Assembly: GCF_013402915.1 (NCBI RefSeq)
Contig: NC_050721.1
Span: forward strand, 1 to 64,000
DNA length: 64,000 bases
Direction of reading: 5' to 3'
Origin: Zygotorulaspora mrakii
Taxonomy: Eukaryota; Ascomycota; Saccharomycetes; Saccharomycetales; Saccharomycetaceae
Position 1 is the stretch's first letter, and each line of letters starts with the position of its first letter. Both the position numbers and the translations under genes were made by a program. Below, one piece after another: positions 43,761-54,736 of the stretch. Below the pieces are notes generated by a model, which was not told where the DNA came from, did no database searches, and saw nothing but the letters and a program-made list of their open reading frames with translations.

Positions 43761-44598
43761 TCAACTCTAGAACAAGTCACAGCTACACTAAACTCTACAC
43801 GTGGATACAGCAGCTGATATTTTACTGTAGTTCTCTTGATAACCAGCTCTAAACTTCATGTTTACGGGCCTAAATCAATATCACTTCAAACTTTTGCGAG
43901 TCGCAGTACTGCCCAGGGGCCCTCCAGACACGAAATTGCAAAATAGAAATTGCAAAATAGAAATTACTTGCGAGCTATAGAATGCACCCCAGTTTCAGCC
44001 TTGCGGCTCCCGTCATTTAGTAGAAAATACCATACCGTTCGGATTGAACCACATGACAAAATTACTGCAGCAAAAGGCATCACAGAAGAAAAGTGTACGC
44101 ATGTTTTTCACAGCTTTCTATTTAGAACGAATCTAAAAAACACTCATGTGACCTTTCAGCGACTGTTGGGTATTCACGCTTCCCGGTGATTAAAGTGGCA
44201 TCATTCGTACACGGCCGGCCATAAGACATTAACTACAGCACTTGCAACATTGGTCTAAAAGTGTGTGAAAAATCGTTGTGATGACACTCTATTTTACTAT
44301 TTTGTACATTTAAAAGGCGTCACAATCGCGTTTACTCTGCCACGGCTGACAATACATGCTTGGTCATGAAGCTAAGGTAATATACTACAGGGGTTTTCTT
44401 TTATGATGTTTCTCTGCATGTGTGTAGAGCTCTCATAGTCCTGAGACAAAAGCTGTCAGTTCAGACTTATATCATCAAGTAAAGGCGCGCACAGTCACAG
44501 CCTACACAAATTTTACGATCGCCAAATTCATGTTGTGCCATACAAGTGACTATGTTTTTTCTCTTTTCCATCCAAGATTTGGTGCACCTGAAACAATT
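43761..44598. other. Spacer between Y'-like element and ABC transporter
   Basis: No gene is seen. A short tandem duplication of AGAAATTGCAAAAT-like units occurs at about 43,935-43,965. This is the inner border of the repeat-rich region; all genes to the right are intact. Confidence 0.5.
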
Positions 44599-47500
44599 TC
44601 AAATAAAAGAACGGAAATCTTCAGTATTAATACAGGAGTTTTCGCACATGCTTCTAAATAAGCCTCCCTTATTGTACAGCTCGAATGGCTCATCAAACTC
44701 TACTAATTCTCCATTGTCCAACACTATTATTTTGTCGTAACTCAGAATCGTCTTTAGTCTATGAGCAATAGAAATAACTGTACAGTCTTTAAATTCGCGG
44801 GCAACAGTTTTTTGCACTAAACAATCAGTTTCATAGTCAACGTTGGAAGTAGCTTCATCCATAATCAGAATCCTCGAACGAAGAACTAATGATCTAGCTA
44901 ATGCCAAAAGTTGGCGTTCTCCAAGCGAGAAATTGGAGCCCTCCTCTTCAACAACACTGTGTAAGTGAAATTTGCTATCCTCTCCATCCTTTCCCTCTTT
45001 TATAGCCTTGATCTCCTCAGAAGAGAAGAGACTGCTCCTTCGCAGCGCATCCCACAGCTCCATATCTGTTCTTTGGTCAAATGGATCAAGGTTCTTTCTA
45101 ATTGTTCCTCTGAATAGCACTGGATCTTGTGGTATTATCGACACTCTAGATCTTAAGGTATGTAATCCAATCTTTCGCACATCAATACCATCAATCTTTA
45201 TTTTTCCTTCACACAGCTCTACGATCCTATAGAGTGCGGTTATCAGCGTACTTTTACCAGCTCCAGTTCTTCCACAAACACCAACCTTTTCCGAGGGTCT
45301 TATATTTATATTTAAATTTCTCACAGCCAGTGGAACCCCTTCACGAAATCTCAAAGATACATTAATAAATTCTATGTGCCCTTTCTGAGGCCAATCAGGG
45401 GGTAATGTTTCACCTGGTACTTCAAAGGCACCCTCCTGATCCAAGCTATTTGCATAATGACATAACCTTTCGACTGAATTCATTTCATTTTCGACCTCAG
45501 AATACGCAACAAGAGTAGGTGACAGCGATCCCGCGAGGTCTAACACATAAGATGTTATGAGACCTGTTGATGCTGCAGTTAGGTTGAACTGTCTTGTTAA
45601 AGCAAGCATAGTTACATGAAAAGTAATTCCACATCCTGTAAGATCTAAAGTGATACCGATCCATCTTTGATTAGCAACCGTTACGAAATATGCTTCATTC
45701 AGCTTATCGACGCATTTATCATTCTTATTCATAAACCTCTCTTGGGAGCCAAATGATTTAATAGTGCTCATTCCATTTAACACTTCATTGAAGTTATCGT
45801 AGACATGTGATCTGCTTAGTGCTTCCAGCCGTTTAATTTCTCTTGAGGAAGCCTGATAATAGTTCGTAATCATGAAGAAAATGATGAATAGTAAGGGAAT
45901 CGCGATTGCAAACCATGGTAAATATATGACACATAAAATCAAAATGCCTATAACAGATGCCACCATATGAATTAGCATTTTTAACTGATTACCAATTTCA
46001 TTATCCAGCGAGTTAGTATCTTTAGTAAATCTGTTTAAAATTCTTCCACTAGGGGTACCATCGATGAACTTCATGGTGGTACGTAATAATCTGGCCACAG
46101 CATTCAGGTTTAAAGTTTTGGAAGCATTTATGGTAAGGTATCCCAAAGTGGAGAGCTCCAAAAATAAAAAGAGCAATCCCAAAAAAACAAATGTGATATA
46201 GATACCTATGTAAAAACCAGAGCTTTTACCTGAGAACTTTTCATCAACCCAGAAAGATAGCCATACATTGGCAAACATGGTTACAAATACTGTTAAGATT
46301 GTGATGCCAATTAAAAGAGGTAGTGCATAAACAGAAAAAACCCCTGATCCTGCATTCAAATACTGTTTGTAGATACTGAGTGGGATTGCATCCACCGCTT
46401 TTTCTTCTGCATTATATAGACCTCCTTCTTTGGGATCAAAATTTCCCAGATCTTGATCCATTTCTTGATCCATTTCTACATCTCCTTCTAAGTCCCTCTC
46501 TGGTTTCGCTTCAGCTGATTCCTGAGTAGTCTCTTTTGTAATATGGTCCATTAACGCACCAAAAGTAGGATTCCTTTGATATAATTCCGAGGGTTTCCCA
46601 ACATCAATCATTCCATTGCCATCATTCATAAAGACTACACGATCTGCGCTATAAACTAAAGATAGTTGGTGTGTAGCCAAAAGTTTTGTCTTGTCAGCGA
46701 TTAACCCGAAAAAACACTTTTCAACAATATGCTTTGCCACTTTTGCATCCACAGCGCTTAAAACATCGTCTAAAAGATAAATATCCTTACGTGCGTAGAC
46801 TGCCCTTGCCAAACTGATCCTTGCCTTTTGTCCTCCAGATAACGTAACGCCTCGCTCACCAACTTCAGTCATATCACCTGCCGGCAAAAAGGCAATATCT
46901 GGCTCCAGTGCGCATGCCTTAATTGTCTTATAGTAGTAAACAGGATCAAATTTTGAACCAAATACGATGTTTTCTCGAATTGTCGCACTTTGAATCCATG
47001 GATTTCCATAGAAAACGGAAGACCCCTGAATCTTGATTTCACCTGCAGTTTTTTTAATATCTCCATTTATTGCATGTAACAGTGTAGATTTCCCAGAACC
47101 AATGGCACCTGTGATAATAACAAACTCTCCTCTATGAACATTAAGATTTATGTCATAAAGATTGAAATTATTTGCTTTCTCATTATCCTCAAAAGTTTCC
47201 CATTCAAATGCCCCTTCTTTCACTTCGATAGAAACGTTAGCTTCAAGATCATCCCATTTCTTGTCATGTTCCACATCCTCTACAGCAGCATTCAAGAACT
47301 CATGGATTCGAGTAAAGCTAACTGATGCAGAAGTGCAGTACCCCAAAATCATTGGACACTCTGCTATAATTATCATCAATGTATTATATAATGCCAAGGA
47401 GGAAAAGATACTACCGGGAGAATTATTTTCAGATCTAGTCGCATGGGAAACTAGAAACGCTGTCATTGATGATGTTGAGGCTAAATTAAAAACAGCTCCA

Positions 47501-48600
47501 TACATTAAGTTAGTAAGCCATTCACATTTGAAGATGTAATTAGACTCTTTGGTTCTTTCTTCGAAAATCTTTTTTTGATAGGCATACTCCCAAGAATGAA
47601 GCTTGATCATTTTCATCGCCATCAAGACCTCTCTCATTAAACTAACTCTCTTGTCAGTATATTTGGCTGACTTTTGTCTATACTTAACAAGTAACGTGCC
47701 GGGGATAATGAACATGATTACTGTTAACAGAAAAACTCCAATGCCACTCAACCCTGCTGGCCCAAGGTTGACGATAATGATAGCAATTGCTGCCATGATT
47801 GGTAGAGGTGTCGCGAGAGCATTTGGTAAAAAGCTGATTCCCAGCTCAATTTTAGACAAATCACTGCTCATCAATGAAAAAATCTTGCCGTTCGAGAAAT
47901 AATGTTGAGTTTCGGCGCTAGCCACAAATGACTTTTCCAATAGTGCTTTCGTTAGTATTGTCCTTGCGTGAGCAGCAACAAATTTCGAATGTTGTAGGGA
48001 ATGGTTAAACAGTAGTGCATTCAATGCTAACAAGCCCACGATTCCTACTGCATAACCAATCCCATCCTTTATAGAGGCATTTGGTTCAAGCACCTTGTGC
48101 TGGACAGTATCAATTAAATGCTTAAGCAGGATTGGGATAACAACTTGACACCCATTGAAAAGCGTAGCAGCTGCAATCGAGAATAGGTAATCCCACATGA
48201 AAGTATAAAATAAAGCTTTGATGATCCCGAATCTAGGTATACCCTGCGTCCTTCCATTTTTGGTCTCATTTTCGGCAATTATTCTATTAAGGTAATGTTG
48301 AAATTTCGGATATGTTGTATTTATGGAGAGACGTTGGTCCAATTTCCATAGGTCATTGAAATCAAGTGTTCGCTTGTAGCCTTTGTTAAACAAAGGTATC
48401 AGCCAGGTAAAAAAAGTTCTGGAAATAATGTTAGTGTTCAGTAACGGGAATTCTTTCCTTTCAGATTCGTGAGGTACTGGCGGGACCCTCGTTGAAAGTA
48501 GCGGTGTCATTAGCCTTCTGACAGGCTTTACATTTTTGTCATCTATCAGTTCAGAGTCTTCCCTTGTAACAGTTGAGGGCGAGAACTTATTTTCTACCAT
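44599..48600 (-). CDS. YOR1: ABC exporter, ABCC subfamily, YOR1-like
   Basis: This is an intact full-length transporter of 1,333 residues without the extra N-terminal TMD0 of YCF1-type proteins, so closest to Yor1 (1,477). The N-terminus contains NIISRTFFTWLIPLFNKGYKR, typical of the short ABCC group. The order is TMD1, NBD1, TMD2, NBD2. NBD1 has Walker A GAIGSGKST near residue 497, signature LSGGQ near 585 and Walker B LLDDVLSAVD. NBD2 has Walker A GRTGAGKST near 1,110, the variant signature SLGERQ near 1,222 and Walker B ILIMDEATSNVD. It should sit in the plasma membrane and export organic anions and hydrophobic drugs such as oligomycin. The linker (about 690-720) is acidic and repetitive (DQEMDQ). 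It is the first long intact gene inside the repeat region. Confidence 0.9.
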   Translation of the reverse strand: MVENKFSPSTVTREDSELIDDKNVKPVRRLMTPLLSTRVPPVPHESERKEFPLLNTNIISRTFFTWLIPLFNKGYKRTLDFNDLWKLDQRLSINTTYPKFQHYLNRIIAENETKNGRTQGIPRFGIIKALFYTFMWDYLFSIAAATLFNGCQVVIPILLKHLIDTVQHKVLEPNASIKDGIGYAVGIVGLLALNALLFNHSLQHSKFVAAHARTILTKALLEKSFVASAETQHYFSNGKIFSLMSSDLSKIELGISFLPNALATPLPIMAAIAIIIVNLGPAGLSGIGVFLLTVIMFIIPGTLLVKYRQKSAKYTDKRVSLMREVLMAMKMIKLHSWEYAYQKKIFEERTKESNYIFKCEWLTNLMYGAVFNLASTSSMTAFLVSHATRSENNSPGSIFSSLALYNTLMIIIAECPMILGYCTSASVSFTRIHEFLNAAVEDVEHDKKWDDLEANVSIEVKEGAFEWETFEDNEKANNFNLYDINLNVHRGEFVIITGAIGSGKSTLLHAINGDIKKTAGEIKIQGSSVFYGNPWIQSATIRENIVFGSKFDPVYYYKTIKACALEPDIAFLPAGDMTEVGERGVTLSGGQKARISLARAVYARKDIYLLDDVLSAVDAKVAKHIVEKCFFGLIADKTKLLATHQLSLVYSADRVVFMNDGNGMIDVGKPSELYQRNPTFGALMDHITKETTQESAEAKPERDLEGDVEMDQEMDQDLGNFDPKEGGLYNAEEKAVDAIPLSIYKQYLNAGSGVFSVYALPLLIGITILTVFVTMFANVWLSFWVDEKFSGKSSGFYIGIYITFVFLGLLFLFLELSTLGYLTINASKTLNLNAVARLLRTTMKFIDGTPSGRILNRFTKDTNSLDNEIGNQLKMLIHMVASVIGILILCVIYLPWFAIAIPLLFIIFFMITNYYQASSREIKRLEALSRSHVYDNFNEVLNGMSTIKSFGSQERFMNKNDKCVDKLNEAYFVTVANQRWIGITLDLTGCGITFHVTMLALTRQFNLTAASTGLITSYVLDLAGSLSPTLVAYSEVENEMNSVERLCHYANSLDQEGAFEVPGETLPPDWPQKGHIEFINVSLRFREGVPLAVRNLNINIRPSEKVGVCGRTGAGKSTLITALYRIVELCEGKIKIDGIDVRKIGLHTLRSRVSIIPQDPVLFRGTIRKNLDPFDQRTDMELWDALRRSSLFSSEEIKAIKEGKDGEDSKFHLHSVVEEEGSNFSLGERQLLALARSLVLRSRILIMDEATSNVDYETDCLVQKTVAREFKDCTVISIAHRLKTILSYDKIIVLDNGELVEFDEPFELYNKGGLFRSMCENSCINTEDFRSFI

Positions 48601-49567
48601 GGCACAAGAACTAGATCTGTACTCTCAGCAATTCCAAATCACTGGGAAGTACTTTATATCATTGGGCAATGGATGAAGGAAAAAACATAACTCACAACAT
48701 CTTCTATGCTTCGACGAAGCCATTCTTCGGAAATCTTTCGTAAGTGGGTGCTTTATATCTTTAATATTGTACGACTGCCCCCATAAAAAACGCACAATTG
48801 AGAAGAGAACTCCTCGCGTTTCGTTCTGATTGCGCAACCCAATGCAGGGCAAAAAAGAAAGAAGGAGAAAAAAGGGTTCTAATCAAATGAAAAGTTGAAC
48901 TAGTTCACAGCTTCCTCGCAGTTCATGATAATATTTTTTAAACTTAGCTATTATAGATTAGAAAAGCTAAACATTTAAGATGTTTTTATCCACAAAATAT
49001 TGAACTTTAGCGGTTGATATATTTAAACGCGAATGAGCACAGAGCGCGACTGCACGACAGGCGCGCCTGAAAGTAAGAATCGTGGCGCCACCAATTAAAA
49101 TATGAACTTTGATCAAAATCTGTTCAGAGGCTTTTGATCAAAGTTTATTTTGGAGTACTTTTTGACAAATTCCTTCCGGGCATTCTTGATTATTGACAGC
49201 GTGAAAGGACACCGCCAACGCACTGGACACCATCTCGCAGCGTAATAACGGCATACGGGAATATTGCAAAGCTTGAGCTTTCTATTCTCTAGCAATTCAC
49301 ATCCTAAGAGAGAAAATGTAGTTTCGAGCACATAGTCTGACGTATCAAGAGCAAAAATACATGCTAATTTTGTCTTTGAGCTCTTGTTGCACTCTTTACA
49401 GTCTCTTATCTTTTACTCCGAGCTTGTACGTCGAAAAGAATATAATAAAGATACTTTCGGGTATCGCCTTCTTTTTGCAAAATCTACTTGGTTAAAGAGC
49501 CATGCATGCGTATAGCCTTATTGCGGGCGATAATATATGGTTGACCTATAAAACATGAAGCTTCTTC
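48601..49567. other. Upstream region of the ABC exporter
   Basis: No Pdr1/Pdr3-type TCCGYGGA motif was seen here. It contains the palindrome GGCGCGCC near 49,062. A minus-strand frame of 72 codons (49,113-49,331) is unrecognised and probably not a gene. Confidence 0.5.
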
Positions 49568-51151
49568 TTATTCCTCAAATTCTTTGCTATCTTCGTCCAA
49601 CTGATTTTGTTTAATGGGCATGGAAAAGAGCCATAACAGAACTGACAGACCTGTAATGAACGCAAAAACAACCTTTAAAGAGCTCGAATAGCTCTGGATT
49701 GCCTGTAATTTGTATTCCTCGGGGAATGTTTTGACTGCATCTGAAGATGACAAAGCCATCTCTATTATTCTTTCCCTCTCTGGTCCACTGATGTATCGGT
49801 TGAGAAAATAACGCAACGAGTTTGCAAATATCGAAGAAGATACTGCTACCCCTAGTGTTGATCCAAATCCACGAGATGCGTAAAAAACAGAACTGCTAAT
49901 TGCCTGGGTCTCATGCGACACAGATGACATTATTGCCACTAATGCTACTGTGATAGTACATGAGTATCCCAAACCTAAACAGCACACTGTTATCAATTGC
50001 TTCTGTTCTGAAGTATTCAAATCGAAGGTGTATAATCTTCCACAAGTGACAATATAGACCGCGCCCCCAAGTATCAACAGAGTCTTATAATTTTCTGTGG
50101 TTCTCATGATAAAACCGGAGCCAAGTGAGCCAAGCATGACTCCAATGAAGTTTATTGCAAGAAGCAACCCCGAGGCAGCAGCACTTTTCCCGAGAACAAT
50201 TTCTGTGTAGACAGGTAGATGGTAAATATATGAGTAGGCAGCCATTGAGGCAAGCAGACAGATGATGGAGGACAAACAGACAGTGCTGTTTTCGAACAAA
50301 TGCAATGGAACGATAGCCTTTTCTGGATCTCTCTTTTCAGCTCTCAAAAAGCATAGGAAAAGAATCAAAAATGAAAAGGATAGACATCCAATCTGCCAGC
50401 TTCTCCATGGAACGTACGTGCCTCCGAGATTTAGCGCCAGGAAGAATAGCATGAAAGATCCAAGCAATGAAAAACTGCCATGGAAGTCAACATTGCGCAG
50501 CTGAGATCGTGTGGACCCTGCCTCATTCACATTTGTTTCCTCTAGTTTCAAATATACAAGACACATAGCTATGAAGGAGAGGGCCACTTGGCCTAGGAAT
50601 GCATATCTCCAACCAAATCGATCACTGACAATGCCACCAATACTCCCACCCAGGGATGCGCCAATTCCAAACGATATATTGCTTAGCCCCTGGTATATAC
50701 CGCGCTCACGTAAGGGAATCAGGTCACTGACAACAATACTACTCAGCGCTATCAATCCACCACCACCAATTCCTTGAATGCACCTACCAGCGATTAGAGT
50801 GCTCATTCTGTAAGAAACCCCCGACACCAAACTTCCGATTGCAAATAGAGTATGGCATGCTATAAGACAACACTTTCTGCCAAAAATGTCGCTAAGTTTA
50901 CCGAAAAGCGGCTGAAATGCTGTGCTTAGCGCCATATAGGAGCTGGCAATCCATGGAGCGAATGAGAGATTTCCAAGGTCTGATGCTATGTGGGACAGGA
51001 GAGACGCAACGATTGTACCATCTAGTGCAGCAAGCAGCACACCAGCGTAAAGTGAAACTAAAATAAAAAACTTTTTTGAGCCTGTAGGAAAATCGATTGT
51101 ATGCTCCCTGGGCCGCAACAACGTAGTTTCTTCAGCCTCTACCTTTCGCAT
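49568..51151 (-). CDS. MFS transporter, DHA2/VBA-like (14 TMS)
   Basis: The protein has 527 residues from the ATG at 51,151; an upstream TTG would add 15 and is less likely. Family features are LAALDGTIVASLLSHIASDL in helix 1, ASSYMALSTAFQPLFGKLSDIFGRK (motif A), GRCIQGIGGGGLIALSSIV, and GIGASLGGSIGGIVSDRFGWRYAFL (antiporter motif C) in helix 5. These place it with Vba1/Vba2/Vba5-type proteins, which carry basic amino acids into the vacuole or act in multidrug resistance. It has fourteen predicted membrane segments. It is divergent from the ACC deaminase gene with 584 bp between starts, so the two may be co-regulated. Substrate is not determinable from sequence. Confidence 0.88.
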   Translation of the reverse strand: MRKVEAEETTLLRPREHTIDFPTGSKKFFILVSLYAGVLLAALDGTIVASLLSHIASDLGNLSFAPWIASSYMALSTAFQPLFGKLSDIFGRKCCLIACHTLFAIGSLVSGVSYRMSTLIAGRCIQGIGGGGLIALSSIVVSDLIPLRERGIYQGLSNISFGIGASLGGSIGGIVSDRFGWRYAFLGQVALSFIAMCLVYLKLEETNVNEAGSTRSQLRNVDFHGSFSLLGSFMLFFLALNLGGTYVPWRSWQIGCLSFSFLILFLCFLRAEKRDPEKAIVPLHLFENSTVCLSSIICLLASMAAYSYIYHLPVYTEIVLGKSAAASGLLLAINFIGVMLGSLGSGFIMRTTENYKTLLILGGAVYIVTCGRLYTFDLNTSEQKQLITVCCLGLGYSCTITVALVAIMSSVSHETQAISSSVFYASRGFGSTLGVAVSSSIFANSLRYFLNRYISGPERERIIEMALSSSDAVKTFPEEYKLQAIQSYSSSLKVVFAFITGLSVLLWLFSMPIKQNQLDEDSKEFEE

Positions 51152-51735
51152 CCTAGTTTGTGACTTTGTCTCACATCGAAATATTTCGTAACACAAGGCT
51201 TCTCATGCTATGCTGAGACTATATAACTCGGGAGTTAGAAACATTATACACTGTGCGGCTAAATACCCGCTATGTTCATTGTGTTATTGAGTAATATTGA
51301 TTTTATTTTTCATCAAAAAACCACTGCTGATAAGGTTCGGCTAAGTACCCGAAATCAATCAGCATTCTTTCTGATAAGCCCAACACGGACGCACTTTGAA
51401 CCCCATCGCCACACAGCAGTGGCCTGTTGTACGTATCTATTACCCGCCAAGTCTCGTACCCTTCAGAAGTGTTTAATCCTTACTTACGTTATACTAGGAC
51501 TTTGCGTTGCATTATGGCGATTTTTATGTTTCACCAGGGGCTTTAAACTGCATGAAGACCGTACTACTTACCTGAAGCTGATAACAAGTGCATTCAAGAA
51601 AATTGAAATCGGATAATAAGTTGCGCTCTCAAACTCTTCCTTTCACTATATATAACAGTACCAAATATTTTAGAGTAAAGGAACGTTGGCGGATGTAATC
51701 AAAAATCTAACAAGCAAAAGCTAACTCAAGAAAAC
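51152..51735. promoter_or_regulatory. Shared MFS/ACC deaminase promoter with GATAAG motifs
   Basis: The divergent 584-bp spacer holds GATAAG at 51,329-51,334 and 51,373-51,378, GATAAC at 51,580-51,585 and GATAAT at 51,612-51,617, all on the plus strand. Two full GATAAG sites 44 bp apart resemble a nitrogen-regulated upstream activating element. A TATATATAA stretch occurs near 51,648. Regulation by GATA factors is inferred. Confidence 0.5.
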
Positions 51736-52752
51736 ATGGGGTTAGAAAAGTTTAAGCGTTATCCTCTTACCTTTGGTCCTTCACCAATCACCCCTATGAA
51801 GAGACTGTCTGATCTTTTGGGAGGGGAGGTTCAGATATATGCAAAGCGAGAAGATTGCAACAGTGGTTTGGCGTTTGGCGGTAACAAGATCAGAAAGCTT
51901 GAATACCTCATTCCAGAGGCGGTCGATGGTGGCTACGATACACTTGTATCTATTGGAGGAATTCAATCCAATCAGACTAGACAGGTTGCAGCAGTTGCAG
52001 CCCATTTGGGAATGGATTGCGTTCTTGTCCAAGAGAACTGGGTGGACTATAAAGAGGACGTGTACGACAAAGTTGGTAACATCGAACTCTCCAGGATCAT
52101 GGGTGCAGATGTAAGACTTGACTCTGCAGGCTTTGATATTGGAATCAGACCAAGTTGGGAGAATGCAATGGACAGTGTGAAAGCACAGGGTAAAAAACCA
52201 TTCCCTATCCCAGCAGGATGCTCTGAACATCCATATGGAGGATTGGGTTTTGTTAACTTCGCCAACGAGGTGGCAGAGCAGGAGAAGGCTCTGGGCTTTG
52301 AATTTGATTACATCGTTGTTTGTGCAGTAACTGGCAGCACCATGGCGGGTATGGTCGTAGGCTTTGCATTTCAAGGCCGCCAAAAGAAGGTGATCGGCAT
52401 TGACGCATCAGCAAAACCAGAAAAGACCAAAGCTCAAGTCTTCAGAATTGCTGAAAACACTGCCAAACTTGTTGATCTTCCCGTTAAATTAACACCCGAT
52501 GATATTATTTTGGATGACAGATTCGGAGGGCCTGCATACGGATTGCCCAATGACGGAACAATGGAGGCCATTCGCCTTTGTGCGCGCACGGAGGGTGTGC
52601 TCGTAGATCCCGTATATGAGGGCAAGTCTATGGCTGGTCTCATACAGCTTATTAAAGAGAAAAAAATTCCAAAGGGATCGAAGGTCCTCTATGTCCACCT
52701 GGGTGGGGCCCCAGCTTTGAACGCTTATTCAGACCTATTCAAAGAAGGCTGA
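51736..52752 (+). CDS. 1-Aminocyclopropane-1-carboxylate (ACC) deaminase
   Basis: This intact PLP enzyme has 338 residues, close to the 338-341 of known ACC deaminases. Lys51 in [12 protein letters not shown] forms the Schiff base; Ser78 lies in [10 protein letters not shown]; Tyr294 in DPVYEGKS is the catalytic Tyr. Glu295 and Leu322 ([11 protein letters not shown]) are the residues that separate true ACC deaminases from the related D-cysteine desulfhydrases, and both are present. It opens the cyclopropane ring to yield 2-oxobutyrate and ammonia in the cytosol, letting the cell use the plant ethylene precursor as nitrogen source. The enzyme is characterised in bacteria and in the yeast Cyberlindnera saturnus; its patchy occurrence in yeasts suggests horizontal transfer. 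Adjacent genes are nitrogen-related (CPS1) and a VBA-like transporter. Confidence 0.92.
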   Translation: MGLEKFKRYPLTFGPSPITPMKRLSDLLGGEVQIYAKREDCNSGLAFGGNKIRKLEYLIPEAVDGGYDTLVSIGGIQSNQTRQVAAVAAHLGMDCVLVQENWVDYKEDVYDKVGNIELSRIMGADVRLDSAGFDIGIRPSWENAMDSVKAQGKKPFPIPAGCSEHPYGGLGFVNFANEVAEQEKALGFEFDYIVVCAVTGSTMAGMVVGFAFQGRQKKVIGIDASAKPEKTKAQVFRIAENTAKLVDLPVKLTPDDIILDDRFGGPAYGLPNDGTMEAIRLCARTEGVLVDPVYEGKSMAGLIQLIKEKKIPKGSKVLYVHLGGAPALNAYSDLFKEG

Positions 52753-53026
52753 ATAGTGATCAAACAACGCTATATAGTACTCAAGCACGATAAATAGTTA
52801 AAGCACGATTTATATACGCGCCAAACTTATCTATCTATGCTCTTATCTCAATTTTTCTTAATTAAATGGCAGACTACAAAACTATATAAACAGGAGGAAT
52901 TTCAGTTTTCTCTCTCCAAATATTTCCAGTTTTTCTGTGCTTTGCTTTAGAGACTGCTTTTCACTCCTGCCAAGCTGTCACAAATTAGAATCGATAAATT
53001 AGAGTTTACAAAACAAAAAGCAAAGG
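52753..53026 (+). promoter_or_regulatory. CPS1 copy 2 promoter with four GATA cores
   Basis: Within 274 bp there are GATAA at 52,789-52,793 and 52,993-52,997 and CTTATC (GATAAG on the minus strand) at 52,826-52,831 and 52,842-52,847. This is the densest cluster in the window and resembles promoters under GATA-factor nitrogen control. Confidence 0.55.
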
Positions 53027-54736
53027 ATGGTAACTGTTCATAGACTTGTAGCTATCATCGCCACCACATTCGCTTTTTGTAATGCATTGGGTTCAGCAGA
53101 TGCTTTGAAGATTCAAAGAGGCTTCACTATGTTAGATATGCACCAGGTTTTAGATGACAAAGACTGTTGGATACCTGAAATACCAGCATTACCTGAAGTG
53201 AGCTCAAACATTTACAAGAACATTGTCGCAACTCTTTCAACCGTCCAATACCAGCAAAAATGTATTTCAAGGTTTCAACGCGCAATAGGAGTTGACACTG
53301 AGACAAACGATGATTTTGGTACTGTTCAAGACGATATTCGCTGGTCTAAATTCTATAACTTCTCCGCATTTTTAAAAAAGGATTTTCCATTGGTACATCA
53401 GCATCTTCAGCTGGAAAGGGTAAACTGCCATGGGCTGCTTTACACCTGGAAACCCGCCTCAGAGAGGGATCAAGATACCCATTTTTCCAAGCCATTCGTG
53501 CTGATGGCTCATCAAGATACAGTCCCGGTCTCGAATAAAAGCCTAGCTGAATGGAAATACGATCCGTTTGAGGGGCATGTCGATAAAAGTGGCATTATAT
53601 ATGGACGTGGTGCACATGATGATAAAAACTCCTTGATTTCCATTATGGAGGCAGTTGAGCACCTTCTGAAAAACCACTTCCAGCCAAAACGCACGGTAGT
53701 CTTGGCTTTTGGGTTTGACGAAGAAGTAAGCGGCAAGAGGGGTGCATTTGAAATATCACAAGTCTTGGAGCAGAGATATGGTAAACAAGGCATCGAATTT
53801 ATTCTCGATGAGGGACCTGGTATAATCGATCCAGTTGCACCCGGGGGCAAAGTTGCCTATGCGACTGTGGCGACATCTGAGAAAGGCTATTTGGACGTGC
53901 TAATTGAGGCGAAAGGCTTGGGGGGACATTCCTCATTAGCAGGTAAGCATACTCTAATAGGCATAATGGCAGAAATGATCGTTGCTCTCGAAACAAAAGA
54001 CCCCCTTGCGCCACGAGTTTCTCGAGATAGCCCAGTAATAGAATTTCTCTCCTGTCAAAACTTTAGTACCCGAGATGTGCCGCTTCTGCTTAGAAGAATC
54101 AGAAAAGGGGACATTGATGCAGAATATGATCTTGGCCTTCTCCTCCAAAATACTTCCTTGGCGGTTATGTCACGCACGTCCCAGGCAATAGATCTAATAT
54201 CAGGTGGCCAGAAAATAAATGCTCTTCCAGAAAGGGTCTCCGTAGGAATCAATTATCGCATCGCTCCTGGCTTGACTTTGAAAGACATCAAGGCTCGAAT
54301 CACATCCATCCTGGAACCAATTGCAATGAAATACAACATGACGTCGTTTTTTTTCGGCTCTCAAGAAAGTGTATCCTGCTCGGACAGTGAACTGTGTATT
54401 TCGCAAGTTGGCAAAGCTCTAGAGCCTGCTAAGATGTCCCCTCAGAATACGAAAGCTTATTCAGTAGTATTTGGTAGCGTCAGTTCAGCATTGAACCCCA
54501 TCTTCACTGAAACATTGAATGTGGAGTCACTGGTTGTTGTACCAACTCTTATGGCTGGCAATACTGACACTCGGCACTTCTGGAATCTGACACAAAATCT
54601 CTTTCGCTTCCGTCCGACTCGAATTGACATCAGAAACAATGGAGGGCACACGGTAAACGAGCACATTCATGTAGATGATCACTTTGCTTCCATCCAGTTC
54701 TATTCGTCATTGATACTTAGGGCAAGCGCGATGTGA
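53027..54736 (+). CDS. CPS1: Carboxypeptidase S (M20 metallopeptidase), copy 2
   Basis: The intact protein of 569 residues has the M20 zinc ligands in place: His162 in AHQDTVPVS, Asp198 in GRGAHDDKN, Glu232/Glu233 in DEEVSGKRGA, Asp261 in LDEGPGI, and a His in NTDTRHFW near the end. The GLGGHSSLA segment of the lid is also present. Unlike copy 1, the N-terminus starts directly with a hydrophobic segment (residues about 5-22, LVAIIATTFAFCNALGSA), ending in a possible cleavage site, so this copy may be secreted or vacuolar-luminal rather than anchored; that is inferred. It probably hydrolyses C-terminal residues of peptides. It follows ACC deaminase on the same strand after 274 bp. Confidence 0.92.
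   Translation: MVTVHRLVAIIATTFAFCNALGSADALKIQRGFTMLDMHQVLDDKDCWIPEIPALPEVSSNIYKNIVATLSTVQYQQKCISRFQRAIGVDTETNDDFGTVQDDIRWSKFYNFSAFLKKDFPLVHQHLQLERVNCHGLLYTWKPASERDQDTHFSKPFVLMAHQDTVPVSNKSLAEWKYDPFEGHVDKSGIIYGRGAHDDKNSLISIMEAVEHLLKNHFQPKRTVVLAFGFDEEVSGKRGAFEISQVLEQRYGKQGIEFILDEGPGIIDPVAPGGKVAYATVATSEKGYLDVLIEAKGLGGHSSLAGKHTLIGIMAEMIVALETKDPLAPRVSRDSPVIEFLSCQNFSTRDVPLLLRRIRKGDIDAEYDLGLLLQNTSLAVMSRTSQAIDLISGGQKINALPERVSVGINYRIAPGLTLKDIKARITSILEPIAMKYNMTSFFFGSQESVSCSDSELCISQVGKALEPAKMSPQNTKAYSVVFGSVSSALNPIFTETLNVESLVVVPTLMAGNTDTRHFWNLTQNLFRFRPTRIDIRNNGGHTVNEHIHVDDHFASIQFYSSLILRASAM

Noticed and set aside
49113..49331. Minus-strand frame of 72 codons upstream of the ABC exporter
   Set aside because: No family resemblance; length is within random expectation.
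51781..52383. Minus-strand open frame of 200 codons
   Set aside because: It is antisense to the ACC deaminase gene and has no recognisable domain.
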